The position numbers and the translations under genes were made by a program. The notes beneath the pieces were generated by a model that ran no database searches, was not told the origin of the DNA, and saw nothing but the letters and a program-made list of their open reading frames with translations. Shown one piece after another: positions 13,385 to 20,977 of a DNA stretch of 34,239 bases (position 1 is the first letter of the stretch; each line of letters opens with the position of its first letter). The DNA is from a virus, in the IMG/VR virus record IMGVR_UViG_3300026518_000035, positions 1 through 34,239 of that record. One strand, 5' to 3'.

Positions 13385-13747
13385 CTAACTCCTTGCTATA
13401 GCTACTTTTACTATTCCATATAACCGCACTGCTGTGAAAAGCACTCTCGCTCTGCGGTAACCTATGCCATACTTTATTAACTCAATGTGAAACATTGTAT
13501 CAGCCACTTCTCTGCTGTCTGTTGGAGACAGCAGAGAAAGCTCATAGTCATGGACAACGGCTGCCTCCATTGCCCTCCCTGTTGGTGAAATGAATGCAGC
13601 CAGTACCAGTGGCGCGCTCACGCCATCAGTGATGAAACCTTCTGGTACTGTGCTTGTGTGCGATGTGAAATCGGTATGTAGTCGCCACTTCGACCGCTGC
13701 CACCAGTGCCTTGGTGTGATGTGTTCCAAGATAAGAGGTGTTGTCAT
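13385..13747 (-). CDS. DUF1353 family protein
   Basis: A 120-residue protein. The family pattern is visible: VPEGFITDGVSAP (about 34-46), SPTGRAMEAAVVHDYEL (54-70), then a helix with REVADTMFHIELIKYG (79-94) and RRARVLFTAVRLYG. DUF1353 proteins occur in many phages and bacteria; the function is unknown, and the conserved HD and other acidic residues hint at a metal site. It overlaps thymidylate synthase by 4 bases and ends 1 base before the helicase start. Confidence 0.85.
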   Translation of the reverse strand: MTTPLILEHITPRHWWQRSKWRLHTDFTSHTSTVPEGFITDGVSAPLVLAAFISPTGRAMEAAVVHDYELSLLSPTDSREVADTMFHIELIKYGIGYRRARVLFTAVRLYGIVKVAIARS

Positions 13748-14706
13748 CCTTGTGCTATCTCAACGCGAGCCAGTGCAGGGTGGTGTTTGTAGTAGAGCAG
13801 CTTCACATCGTCTGGTGACACACCCTCAAGCCACTCCATAGCAAGCAACGGTGGTGAATCACCCTCAATTTCAACATCAGGTAGCATCATCGGCTCCCGC
13901 TCTGCCTGAATTGCAGCTTGTTCTAATTGGTTCTCATACAAGTGAACATCTGACATGAAGTGTGACAGCTCCCCCGCCACATACCCAGTGGCGTGTGCCA
14001 CAAGTTTCAGGAGTAGTGCAGAACCAAATAGATTCATCGGAACACCTAGCAGTAGGTCGCAGCTTCTTTGGTACATGCTCATGTGCAGTACACGGCTCTG
14101 TTCATCAGGGATGAATCTGTACAGTACATGGCATGGTGGCAGCGCCATCTCATCAAACAGTTCGGGAAACCATGCGTGCATGATGATACGGCGGTCATTG
14201 GGGCTGTTGATAATCTTATCTACACACTCTTTAAGTTGGTCAATATCTTTTGCATAAAAGATATTTCGTGTTTTTTCAGAGGAGGCTACGCAATCATACC
14301 CCAAGTCCAGTAAATGCTCCTCTGTGGTAAAGTCAGGGTCGCCATATTCCAATTCTTTATAGGCGGTTCGTTTACGCCATGTTGCCCCGTAGACTTTACC
14401 CAAGTCATCTGCTCCTTTACGGTAAGGGGAACCCAGCCATGCACTGTTCTCATTGGCATCACTGAACCAGAACCTGCAACCCAATGCAGCGAAATCAGCA
14501 GCATTTTCATAACCACGAATAAAACCCAATACTTCACCAATAGATTGTTTGTAGTAAAGCTGCTTTGTGGTAAGTGCTGGAAACCCATCGCGAAGGTCAT
14601 GCTGTATGACCGCTGATGGGATGAACTTGTCCTTGAGATTTGTCCTGTTTGTTCTCACCACGCCCTTGCTCAAGCACTGCTTGATGATGTCTTGATACTG
14701 TTTCAT
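13744..14706 (-). CDS. thyA: Thymidylate synthase family enzyme
   Basis: A 320-residue enzyme of the thymidylate synthase/hydroxymethylase family, which methylates or hydroxymethylates dUMP using folate. Catalytic Cys192 is in EMALPPCHVLYRF; the phosphate-binding Arg pair is in PNDRRIIMHAWFPE; YQRSCDLLLGVPMNL holds Asn225, the residue that selects uracil rather than cytosine, so a dCMP hydroxymethylase is unlikely. GELSHFMSDVHLYENQLEQ matches the C-terminal core. It is longer than the 264-residue E. coli enzyme, with an insertion near 115-150. It would supply thymidine (or a modified uracil) for phage DNA. Confidence 0.92.
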   Translation of the reverse strand: MKQYQDIIKQCLSKGVVRTNRTNLKDKFIPSAVIQHDLRDGFPALTTKQLYYKQSIGEVLGFIRGYENAADFAALGCRFWFSDANENSAWLGSPYRKGADDLGKVYGATWRKRTAYKELEYGDPDFTTEEHLLDLGYDCVASSEKTRNIFYAKDIDQLKECVDKIINSPNDRRIIMHAWFPELFDEMALPPCHVLYRFIPDEQSRVLHMSMYQRSCDLLLGVPMNLFGSALLLKLVAHATGYVAGELSHFMSDVHLYENQLEQAAIQAEREPMMLPDVEIEGDSPPLLAMEWLEGVSPDDVKLLYYKHHPALARVEIAQG

Positions 14707-14930
14707 TTGCCATCTCCTATGTTGTGTTTATCCAAGTCGCCGCCCTGTAATAAATCCATGAGTATGTCCACCGAGTGCTGTGAGACATACCTGCGAACAG
14801 GTGTCTTTCCTTTGTTGCGCACCTGTAATGTGGGTGTGTCTCCTTCCACTATGTCAATGCGACATAGACGGTGGATGACACGCTTATCCTCGCCAACTTC
14901 ATCGAGGTAGATGCGGTATCGCCGTATCAT
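14703..14930 (-). CDS. Small basic phage protein of unknown function
   Basis: A 75-residue protein starting MIRRYRIYLDEVGEDKRV. It is Arg-rich with a beta-rich first half and the tail VDILMDLLQGGDLDKHN. Its start overlaps the primase stop (TGATG) and its stop overlaps the thymidylate synthase start (ATGA), so it is translationally coupled to both. No family recognised; a small accessory factor of the replication operon. Confidence 0.7.
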   Translation of the reverse strand: MIRRYRIYLDEVGEDKRVIHRLCRIDIVEGDTPTLQVRNKGKTPVRRYVSQHSVDILMDLLQGGDLDKHNIGDGK

Positions 14931-16450
14931 CAGAAGTCCTCCTCATGTTCTGGAATAGTCAACTCACCCTTGCTCACATCCATCTTAACATGCCATAGAT
15001 TGATAGACTTGCCCTCGATAGAGCGTTTCTTTGATTCACAGTCAAATCGTGTACGCATTGTGGCTGTTATCTCATGTGTCTTCATTTCCTTAAAGTTTTT
15101 TCGTTCAAGGAATGCGAGAAACCCGCTCCCACGAAAACACGCAACACTGTTTGCTTCATCATACCAGACACGATTGCCCACCAGTAGGTGCTTGCGCTCA
15201 ACTGTTCTGCGTGAGCCTGATTCACAATACTCGTGCAACAGGTCTGACAACAGCCCCGCAGGGGTCACATCATCGGGCATAGGTATTTCCTTGTAACCGT
15301 TGTCCTCCAGCATGAGGCGTGACAGTTCGTTTTTCCATTCAGTTGCCTTCATTGTGCGAGGCACAACAGACAACGCTTCCATGCAGCGCACTGCGAACTG
15401 TTGCTGGTTGGCGAGCTGCGCCGTGGATAGACGCATGCGCTTGCCGTCCACAACCAGCAGCCAAATAGGTGGTTCTGTCATAATTTTATGGAGGTCACTC
15501 AGTGTGACTGCTGCTCCCTGACCTGAGCCACCTACCCCATACGCGCATGTGTAGCACTTACTTTTATTGCAGTGGTTCTTTAACGGCGGCGTGTCGCAGC
15601 GGTAGAAGTAGTCCTTGCGCTCAAGTGACTTGATAAGTGCTGTCACCTCTGCTGCGGGCAGTGGCGGTTGCATAAAGCTCCTGTTCATGTCCTCCAGTTG
15701 CTTTGCCCACTCGTCTGGATAGCGCAGTCGGCAGTACACACCCAATGAGAACAGTGAATCGTTGCGCACGCCCTCTGGGAATCCTTTCCGTGTGAGCAAA
15801 TCAAGGCATGGGGGCATCCCCTCGAACACATTCTCACCTGAATCACCTGCCGCAATCATTGTCTCAACAGACACCCGTCTGCTTTCACAGAGGGCAACCG
15901 CATCCTCCAGCCCCAATGAATCCCTGTCTTTGATGACATACCTATCTGTGTCCTCGCCACCAAATAAGGGCATGTTCACCCAATTCCCCACATCTTCTTT
16001 TCCCACAAGTTTTTCTTGTTTAGGGAACACCTCACAACCAGCAAAACCAAGCTGTGCTGACCATTCCACAAGTTTTTCACGAACAGTTACAGCGGGTGCT
16101 GGTTCCTTTAAGAATAGGGTCAAGTGCGCTCCGCCTGATTTTGTGCGAAAAACTGTGAGCGGTAGCTTGTTCTCTATGATGCGCTGCTCCAGTGCGTATA
16201 GGTCAAGGTCATAAACATCTATGTCGAGTAGCGCCCACACACATTCATTTGCATCATTGATTGGCACAATCCCAATGCCCTGCTTTCCTTTGATGTGGGA
16301 CAACCACTTATCCACAGTGACTTGCTCATAGACAGTCCTTGCGCGCCCCTGCATTTTACCACTAGGTGAGCGCCCTTGTATCTCAAATATACCGTGCGCC
16401 CTGCTCAGTCCACGGAATAGTTTGAACAACCGCTCTGCAATGTGTATCAT
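14930..16450 (-). CDS. Archaeo-eukaryotic-type DNA primase
   Basis: A 506-residue protein that likely makes primers. The catalytic DxD is LLDIDVYD (D76, D78), and the following SGGAHLTLF (105-113) supplies the basic/His motif of the archaeo-eukaryotic primase fold. The arrangement resembles the primase domain named after TOTE conflict systems and found in phages. Around 283-300 four Cys (C-x8-C-x4-C-x2-C, within CDTPPLKNHCNKSKCYTC) form a zinc or iron-sulfur site. The C-terminal 200 residues are unassigned, and no Walker A helicase motif is seen. ATG 16450 follows GGAGG at 10 bases; an in-frame TTG lies 6 bases upstream. Confidence 0.82.
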   Translation of the reverse strand: MIHIAERLFKLFRGLSRAHGIFEIQGRSPSGKMQGRARTVYEQVTVDKWLSHIKGKQGIGIVPINDANECVWALLDIDVYDLDLYALEQRIIENKLPLTVFRTKSGGAHLTLFLKEPAPAVTVREKLVEWSAQLGFAGCEVFPKQEKLVGKEDVGNWVNMPLFGGEDTDRYVIKDRDSLGLEDAVALCESRRVSVETMIAAGDSGENVFEGMPPCLDLLTRKGFPEGVRNDSLFSLGVYCRLRYPDEWAKQLEDMNRSFMQPPLPAAEVTALIKSLERKDYFYRCDTPPLKNHCNKSKCYTCAYGVGGSGQGAAVTLSDLHKIMTEPPIWLLVVDGKRMRLSTAQLANQQQFAVRCMEALSVVPRTMKATEWKNELSRLMLEDNGYKEIPMPDDVTPAGLLSDLLHEYCESGSRRTVERKHLLVGNRVWYDEANSVACFRGSGFLAFLERKNFKEMKTHEITATMRTRFDCESKKRSIEGKSINLWHVKMDVSKGELTIPEHEEDF

Positions 16451-16474
16451 TCCCAAGTGCCCTCCTCGCTATGG

Positions 16475-16508
16475 AAATGCCCACAAACTAATTGGTTTGT
16501 GGGCATTT
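16475..16508. terminator. Perfect intercistronic hairpin
   Basis: Arms of 14 bp (16475-16488 and 16495-16508) with a 6-base loop lie between the SSB-like gene and the primase gene. On the plus strand the stem is followed by a T-run, a good terminator. On the transcribed minus strand only three T follow, so it is more likely to give partial termination or protect the upstream mRNA. Confidence 0.7.
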
Positions 16509-16522
16509 TTATTTCAGTTAAA

Positions 16523-17254
16523 TCAGAAGTTGTCTTCTTGGAAATCTGCCTGAACAGCAACCTCGCTGGTGAGCGTCTCGCGGAAATCGACAACTGCATC
16601 ATACAGTGCCTTGTCTGCTATGATTCCATCATAGCTTAACTTAACACCCCACCATGAGTTCTGGTCATTGGATTCAGGAACAGTTGTCAGTGTGAACTTC
16701 AACGCAAACAGGTTCACCTTATGCTTCATACAAAGGTTGCGTGCCAGTGACATCAAAGCTTTCGACTTCTTAATCTGCGTTGACTTCATTGTGATAAGCG
16801 CTGGAAAGAAGTCACCGTCATGTTCAGCAACAACATATAGGTAGCGTGTGTCCTCAAGGTATGTTGAACCATCGCCAACCAATAGCCGTGATGAGTTCGG
16901 GTCGCGTGTTGCCCGCAATGCGATGTCTGAATTAACTGCATGTTCACCAACGAAACCACCGCCTTCCTTCCATTCGACAAACTTTCGGTCGAACTTAACC
17001 ACGACAATGGTTACGCCGTCTTCGCCATCAAATAGCTGCTTGGACACGGTGTCAATGAGCATGCCTTCTTCCGCACCTTTAATATAAGCAGCTTGGTCAG
17101 ACTTCTTAACGGCTGGCGACCCCGACTGGAGTACACGCAAGAATGGGATGGCGAATGTTTCTGCATCTGCATTCTCGAACCCCTCAATCTCACCACCCTG
17201 CTGCATGAAGGCAGGTACTGCCTCGTTTACTTGCTTCATCTCTGTCTTTGACAT
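16523..17254 (-). CDS. Conserved phage protein, candidate single-stranded DNA-binding protein
   Basis: A 243-residue protein starting MSKTEMKQVNEAVPAF. The core (about 25-215) is beta-rich with AIPFLRVLQSGSPAVKK and GVTIVVVKFDRKFVEW. The C-terminus ADFQEDNF is acidic and ends in Phe, like the partner-binding tails of T7 gp2.5 and bacterial SSB. Similar proteins sit next to replication genes in other phages. The SSB role is inferred from tail and position; no OB-fold was verified. ATG 17254 follows GGAGAG with good spacing. The intercistronic hairpin follows its stop. Confidence 0.7.
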   Translation of the reverse strand: MSKTEMKQVNEAVPAFMQQGGEIEGFENADAETFAIPFLRVLQSGSPAVKKSDQAAYIKGAEEGMLIDTVSKQLFDGEDGVTIVVVKFDRKFVEWKEGGGFVGEHAVNSDIALRATRDPNSSRLLVGDGSTYLEDTRYLYVVAEHDGDFFPALITMKSTQIKKSKALMSLARNLCMKHKVNLFALKFTLTTVPESNDQNSWWGVKLSYDGIIADKALYDAVVDFRETLTSEVAVQADFQEDNF

Positions 17255-17287
17255 TGTTTTCTCTCCATTTCTCACTTTTATTTTGCG

Positions 17288-17806
17288 CTATTTTAAGACA
17301 GCGCGTTGTCCACGATAAACCCCGAAGAGTTCATCAGGGATTTCATCACACTCAAGTGTACGCTCTTTCACCCACGCCTTGAGTGTGCTGGCATGTACAG
17401 CTTTCTTCTGTTCAGGAAGCGTGTCCATACTTGCCAAGGTTTTTGCTGCTTGCTCTGCAAGGTCATCCTCCCCCATACCGAAGCTAACTGATACAACATT
17501 CTTAATCAGGTCACCGTAACCATTTTCCCGAAGCCAAGAGAATGCTTCTTCCTGTTTCGCCTTAGGGATAGATGCACGAATGTTGTCCTTGATTTCAAGC
17601 TTCTCACCTGATGGGAGCTGTATGCCCATGATGCCACTGTTGTCACAAGCAGTTGGGATGTCCACCTCTATGAGCTGACGATAGTTGGTTTCCATCTGTT
17701 TTAGTTTAGCTCTGGCACGCTCAAGCACATCGCCTTCGCGCTTCATGCGCTCAACAAGCTCGGACAGCAGCTTAACATCACCTTCTGCTGCTGGCTCAGA
17801 TAACAT
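17288..17806 (-). CDS. Conserved phage replication-module protein, coiled-coil N-terminus
   Basis: A 172-residue protein. Residues 10-45 form a coiled coil (ELVERMKREGDVLERARAKL). A conserved-looking body follows with IRASIPKAKQEEAFSWLREN, GYGDLIKNVVSVSF and, at the end, HASTLKAWVKER and ELFGVYRG. I recognise this order from a recurring phage family encoded near replication genes, but know no established function. ATG 17806 is chosen (AAGG 9 bases upstream) over 17815. It overlaps the HU gene by 11 bases. Confidence 0.7.
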   Translation of the reverse strand: MLSEPAAEGDVKLLSELVERMKREGDVLERARAKLKQMETNYRQLIEVDIPTACDNSGIMGIQLPSGEKLEIKDNIRASIPKAKQEEAFSWLRENGYGDLIKNVVSVSFGMGEDDLAEQAAKTLASMDTLPEQKKAVHASTLKAWVKERTLECDEIPDELFGVYRGQRAVLK

Positions 17807-18065
17807 TCTTAGCATCCTTCAACGCCTTGCTTGCTGAGAATGTGGGCGCACGCCGTTGTTTAATCTGCACTGGCTCACCTGTTCGAGGGTTGCGTCCGAT
17901 GCGCGCAGCACGAACTGCCGTGCCAAATCTACCAAAGTCCTTGATAGAGACATCATCTTCACACTCTCTGATGATTTTGAATGTGCATTTGATGATGCGC
18001 ATAGCCTCGGATTTTGAAATCATTGCATCATTCGCCAAGCGGTCTGCAAGTTCTTGTGTGTTCAT
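17796..18065 (-). CDS. HU/IHF family DNA-bending protein
   Basis: An 89-residue protein of standard HU length. Helices at the N-terminus (MNTQELADRLANDAMISKSE) are followed by VSIKDFGRFGTAVRAARIGR, the saddle strand, and the arm GRNPRTGEPVQIKQRRAPTF with the Pro expected at the arm tip, then a C-terminal helix. HU proteins dimerise, bend DNA and can organise replication origins or promoters. GGAGG lies 5 bases before ATG 18065. It is encoded between a SNF2-type helicase and the coiled-coil replication protein. Confidence 0.92.
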   Translation of the reverse strand: MNTQELADRLANDAMISKSEAMRIIKCTFKIIRECEDDVSIKDFGRFGTAVRAARIGRNPRTGEPVQIKQRRAPTFSASKALKDAKNVI

Positions 18066-18110
18066 TGTTTCCTCCTGCTGATTTGATGTGCGAAGTATGG
18101 AGGTCAAACA

Positions 18111-19529
18111 TTAAAGCCACATTAAAGATACATCTTGCGTGATAATGTCCGCAAAGTTCTTTTTCTCAATGAGGGCTGACAGCACTTTCTCATCCACTGT
18201 GTCAGAAGCCACTAGGTCAATGTATCGCACAGTGTTCTTTGTACCATGTCGGTGGTTTCTGTCTTCGGATTGAAGGCGTGTCTCCAGTGAGAAGTCATGT
18301 GAGTAGTACACAGTGGTTTCAGCAGCGGTCAGTGTTAAACCAATTCCTGCTGCATGTGGGTTGGCTACAAAGAAACGGCATGTGCTATCAGATTGCAGTC
18401 GTTGTACTGCTGCATCACGGTCTGCTGCCGTGGTGGCTCCATAGTAACTCACCACTGCGTCCTTACCATACTCCTGCTGGAGAGCCTTTTCGATGGCAAT
18501 TATTTCCTGCGTGAACCTAGCCCACACAATGCACTTACCGTGCACATCACACACAACATCCATCAGCGTACCTATGCGCTTGTTGTCATCAATGGTGTGC
18601 ATGTTGCCGTCGTCATCAGCCACAAAACCACCAACAACCTGCTGGAGGCGGAGCAGTTTAGTGAGAATAAGCTGTGTTTTTATCTCAGCGCCCGCTATCT
18701 CCGCCTTGGTCGTAGCAACCAATGACTTGTAGATGCGTGCTTGCTCCTTACCTAGCTCAACATAGCGCTTGGAGTAAACCTTATCAGGAAGGTCAAGGCA
18801 CTCTTGCTTTAAGCAGCGGTAGCTGTACTTGGCTACTTTGTCTGTCAGCTCCTCCATGTTACGGTAGCCTTTGACACTCTGGAATGTCCTGCCACCCATA
18901 CACATGGGTACAACAACTGCATATCGCGCCCTGAATGCGTAGTAGCTCTTGTGTCCCAATATGCGGTTGTCCAAGAAGGCAAACTGGGAGAACACATCTA
19001 AGGGTGAGTTGGTAACAGGTGTGCCTGTCAGAATCCTACGGCATATGCACAGCTTGCCCAGCTTGATTAACTCCTTGGTACGCTTTGCACCAGGTGTCTT
19101 GATGCGTGATGATTCATCGACAACAATGTATGTCCTGCCCATCTGGCAGAAATTAGTGGCATACATGATTGCTTTCTTTGATGAGAATGCTTCTACATTC
19201 ATCGTGAGTATTGGTAAAACACTTTGCTCTGTGTTGGTAATGAGCATATCCAGTTCACGCCGCGAACGCACACCCATTGTGGATGAGTAGGCAACAGCCA
19301 TGTGTGGGCTATCGCAGTGCTTGTTTAATTCGTCTAGCCAGTTTCGGTGAACGCCATTGGGCGCAATCACAAGCACGCGGTCTATTGCACCTGTTTGGTA
19401 CTGATAGTCAAAGTCCATGATAGTTGTTTTTGTTTTACCAGTGCCTTGTTCCATAAACAAGGCGAAGTTTTTCTGCCCCCGCATTGTGTTGAATGCCTCA
19501 AGCTGATGCTGCATCGGTTTCGTTTTCAT
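18111..19529 (-). CDS. SNF2-type superfamily 2 helicase/translocase
   Basis: A 472-residue ATPase, first gene of the leftward replication operon. QHQLEAF then EQGTGKTKT (27-35, Walker A), VVDESSRIK (136-144, the DExx box), ILTGTPVTNSP (166-176), and in the second lobe CIVWARFTQEI, AAGIGLTLTAAE and QSEDRNHRHG (420-429). These match the SNF2/DEAD-like DNA translocases seen in phage replication modules. ATG 19529 has GGAGG 4 bases upstream; the extension to 19592 runs into block B and is rejected. The role may be origin opening, fork handling or recombination. Confidence 0.92.
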   Translation of the reverse strand: MKTKPMQHQLEAFNTMRGQKNFALFMEQGTGKTKTTIMDFDYQYQTGAIDRVLVIAPNGVHRNWLDELNKHCDSPHMAVAYSSTMGVRSRRELDMLITNTEQSVLPILTMNVEAFSSKKAIMYATNFCQMGRTYIVVDESSRIKTPGAKRTKELIKLGKLCICRRILTGTPVTNSPLDVFSQFAFLDNRILGHKSYYAFRARYAVVVPMCMGGRTFQSVKGYRNMEELTDKVAKYSYRCLKQECLDLPDKVYSKRYVELGKEQARIYKSLVATTKAEIAGAEIKTQLILTKLLRLQQVVGGFVADDDGNMHTIDDNKRIGTLMDVVCDVHGKCIVWARFTQEIIAIEKALQQEYGKDAVVSYYGATTAADRDAAVQRLQSDSTCRFFVANPHAAGIGLTLTAAETTVYYSHDFSLETRLQSEDRNHRHGTKNTVRYIDLVASDTVDEKVLSALIEKKNFADIITQDVSLMWL

Positions 19530-19742
19530 AGTGCCTCCTGATGCCGCAATCATGCAGGGGCATTGTGAAAACCAGGTGAAGCGAGGCAACATTCCAGCAG
19601 GTTGACTAAAGTGGAATGCTGCTGGAATGGGCTAAGTGATTGTTATACAAGTGAGAATCATAGTGCCATTCCACTTTCAAATGAAGGTGGAATGCTGCTG
19701 GAATGTCGGTGCGCAGGGCACTGTTCGGCTTGGAAGCCAATG

Positions 19743-19772
19743 ACTGCAACGGTTTTCCATCGTTGCAGTTTT
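19743..19772 (+). terminator. Hairpin with T-run inside block B
   Basis: ACTGCAACG (19743-19751), 9-base loop, CGTTGCAGT (19761-19769), then TTT. It has the form of a short rightward intrinsic terminator. No equivalent was seen in block A. It might insulate the array from stray transcription or be part of a protein-binding structure. Confidence 0.55.
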
Positions 19773-20009
19773 CTGTGGAATGTGGTATAAGGGTTAGGTG
19801 TGTGGTATCCCTCTGGTTTACTCCTATTTTTATAGAAAATATATTCTTATGTAAGAACTTTAGCTACAAAGTGGAATGTAATAGGTATATTAGTTTTACT
19901 TCCTTATATAAAACAAAAACTTAGGTGCTCATTCTTCCATTCCGACATAATTTTGACGGTGGAATGGCTGCGTGTAAGCCGTTGTTATACCTACAACTTC
20001 CGCTGCCTC

Positions 20010-20072
20010 AAAGTGGAATGTAAAGTGGAATGTTGTATGGCAAAGTGGAATGTTGTATGGCAAAGTGGAATG
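20010..20072 (+). repeat. Four direct AAAGTGGAATG iterons
   Basis: Four copies in direct orientation, starting at 20010, 20022, 20042 and 20062. The last three are spaced exactly 20 bases apart (about two helical turns), with TTGTATGGC between them repeated exactly. They lie about 60-120 bases upstream of the endolysin start, a typical place for activator sites, and the direct array also resembles replication iterons. Confidence 0.85.
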
Positions 20073-20133
20073 CTCACCAACTTAACCTCTTTTTAACATT
20101 GCTCCCCTAACATTGGCGGAAATGGGGGACATC

Positions 20134-20667
20134 ATGCAAAACAAACTGATTGATGAATTGATTAAACGCGAAGGTGGTTATGTGAACGACCCCATAGACG
20201 CTGGTGGCGAAACAAATTATGGAATCACCAAGCGTGTTGCGGAAGCCAACGGCTATGCAGGCAACATGAGGAGTATGCCAATTGAGTTGGCACAGCGAAT
20301 ATACAGGCAGCGGTATTGGGACTTACTTGAATTGGATACTGTGAAAGCTTACTGCCCTGAGATTGTTGAGCGCATGTTTGATATGGGCGTGAACATGGGT
20401 CAGTCACGAGCTGGCTGTTTTCTACAGCGCTCCCTAAATGTATTGAACAAACAAGGCACTGCATGGCGAGACATTACTGTTGATGGTGATGTTGGTAATG
20501 CAACCCTGAGCGCGCTTCACCACTACATGATGGAGCGCGGCGATGGCGCACTGCTCAATGACATGCTCTGCTGCTTGGAGGGAACGCACTACATTGAATC
20601 AGCAGAATGCCGCCCAGCCAATGAGCGCTTTGTCTATGGTTGGTTCAAGAATCGGGTAGCACTGTGA
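20134..20667 (+). CDS. Endolysin, glycoside hydrolase family 108
   Basis: A 177-residue cell-wall lysozyme. The GH108 signature is at the N-terminus: REGGYVNDPIDAGGETNYGI, with catalytic Glu13. The C-terminal part (DGDVGNATLSAL, then ERFVYGWFKNR) matches the peptidoglycan-binding domain usually paired with it. No signal peptide or membrane segment precedes the domain, so export should depend on the holin at 21663-22010. ATG 20134 has GGGGG 5 bases upstream; the in-frame ATG 20122 and TTG 20113 lie in the leader. The gene is first in a rightward series and starts about 60 bases after the iterons. Confidence 0.93.
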   Translation: MQNKLIDELIKREGGYVNDPIDAGGETNYGITKRVAEANGYAGNMRSMPIELAQRIYRQRYWDLLELDTVKAYCPEIVERMFDMGVNMGQSRAGCFLQRSLNVLNKQGTAWRDITVDGDVGNATLSALHHYMMERGDGALLNDMLCCLEGTHYIESAECRPANERFVYGWFKNRVAL

Positions 20668-20825
20668 CTACCTGCTCTTTCTGCGGCAAGCCTGTGCTGG
20701 CTGGGCACACATGCTACTGCCGAACGCGAGAAGGCGCAGAGCGGGAGATAGAGAAGCACCGCAACGCAATCACAATGTACGAGCGTGAGTTGCGTGAAAT
20801 CAAAAACAGGGAGCAGAGGAAATGA
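20664..20825 (+). CDS. Small zinc-finger plus coiled-coil protein, GTG start
   Basis: A 53-residue protein. CSFC (4-7) and CYC (near 17-19) form a compact Cys4-like zinc knuckle; the remainder (GAEREIEKHRNAITMYEREL) is a charged coiled coil. The GTG overlaps the endolysin stop (GTGA). It is not a spanin: there is no lipobox or membrane segment. Function unknown. Confidence 0.6.
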   Translation: MTTCSFCGKPVLAGHTCYCRTREGAEREIEKHRNAITMYERELREIKNREQRK

Positions 20826-20977
20826 GCAATATGAGCTATTGCAGGTTCCAGAACACACTTGAAGATTTGCGTGACTGTGCGGAAAACCTGCACGAAGAAA
20901 TGAGCGATGAGGAACATGCAGCACGACTTCGTCTGATTGAGTTGTGTGAAAGAATTGTAAAATCATGGAATGAATAA
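20822..20977 (+). CDS. Conserved very small phage protein
   Basis: A 51-residue acidic helical protein starting MSNMSYCRFQNTLEDLRDC. MSYCRF-NT-DL-DC openings recur in small phage proteins, whose role is unknown to me. It starts by ATGA overlap with the preceding gene after a GAGGA ribosome site, and its end overlaps the next ATG by 8 bases. Confidence 0.7.
   Translation: MSNMSYCRFQNTLEDLRDCAENLHEEMSDEEHAARLRLIELCERIVKSWNE

Larger units (their letters stand above)
19530..20133. promoter_or_regulatory. Non-coding block B: GGAATG-motif array with AT-rich core
   Basis: The divergent gap between the replication operon (leftward) and the endolysin gene (rightward). It holds 14 exact GGAATG/CATTCC hexamers from 19590 to 20072; six are in the longer form AAAGTGGAATG (19608, 19868, 20010, 20022, 20042, 20062). 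Bases 19820-19967 resemble block A 671-818 in inverted orientation. A weak leftward promoter can be drawn (TTGCCT at 19589-19584, 16 bases, CACAAT at 19567-19562). Motif density is seen directly; the role (late control region, origin or packaging site) is inference. Confidence 0.8.

Noticed and set aside
19530-19592. Extended start for the SNF2-type helicase
   Set aside because: The ATG at 19529 has a GGAGG site; the extension would enter block B and starts upstream of the probable promoter.
20010-20072. CRISPR-like array
   Set aside because: The repeats are 11 bp with 9-bp identical spacers; CRISPR spacers are longer and unique.
20664-20825. Spanin next to the endolysin
   Set aside because: There is no lipobox, signal peptide or membrane segment; the protein is a zinc knuckle with a soluble coiled coil.
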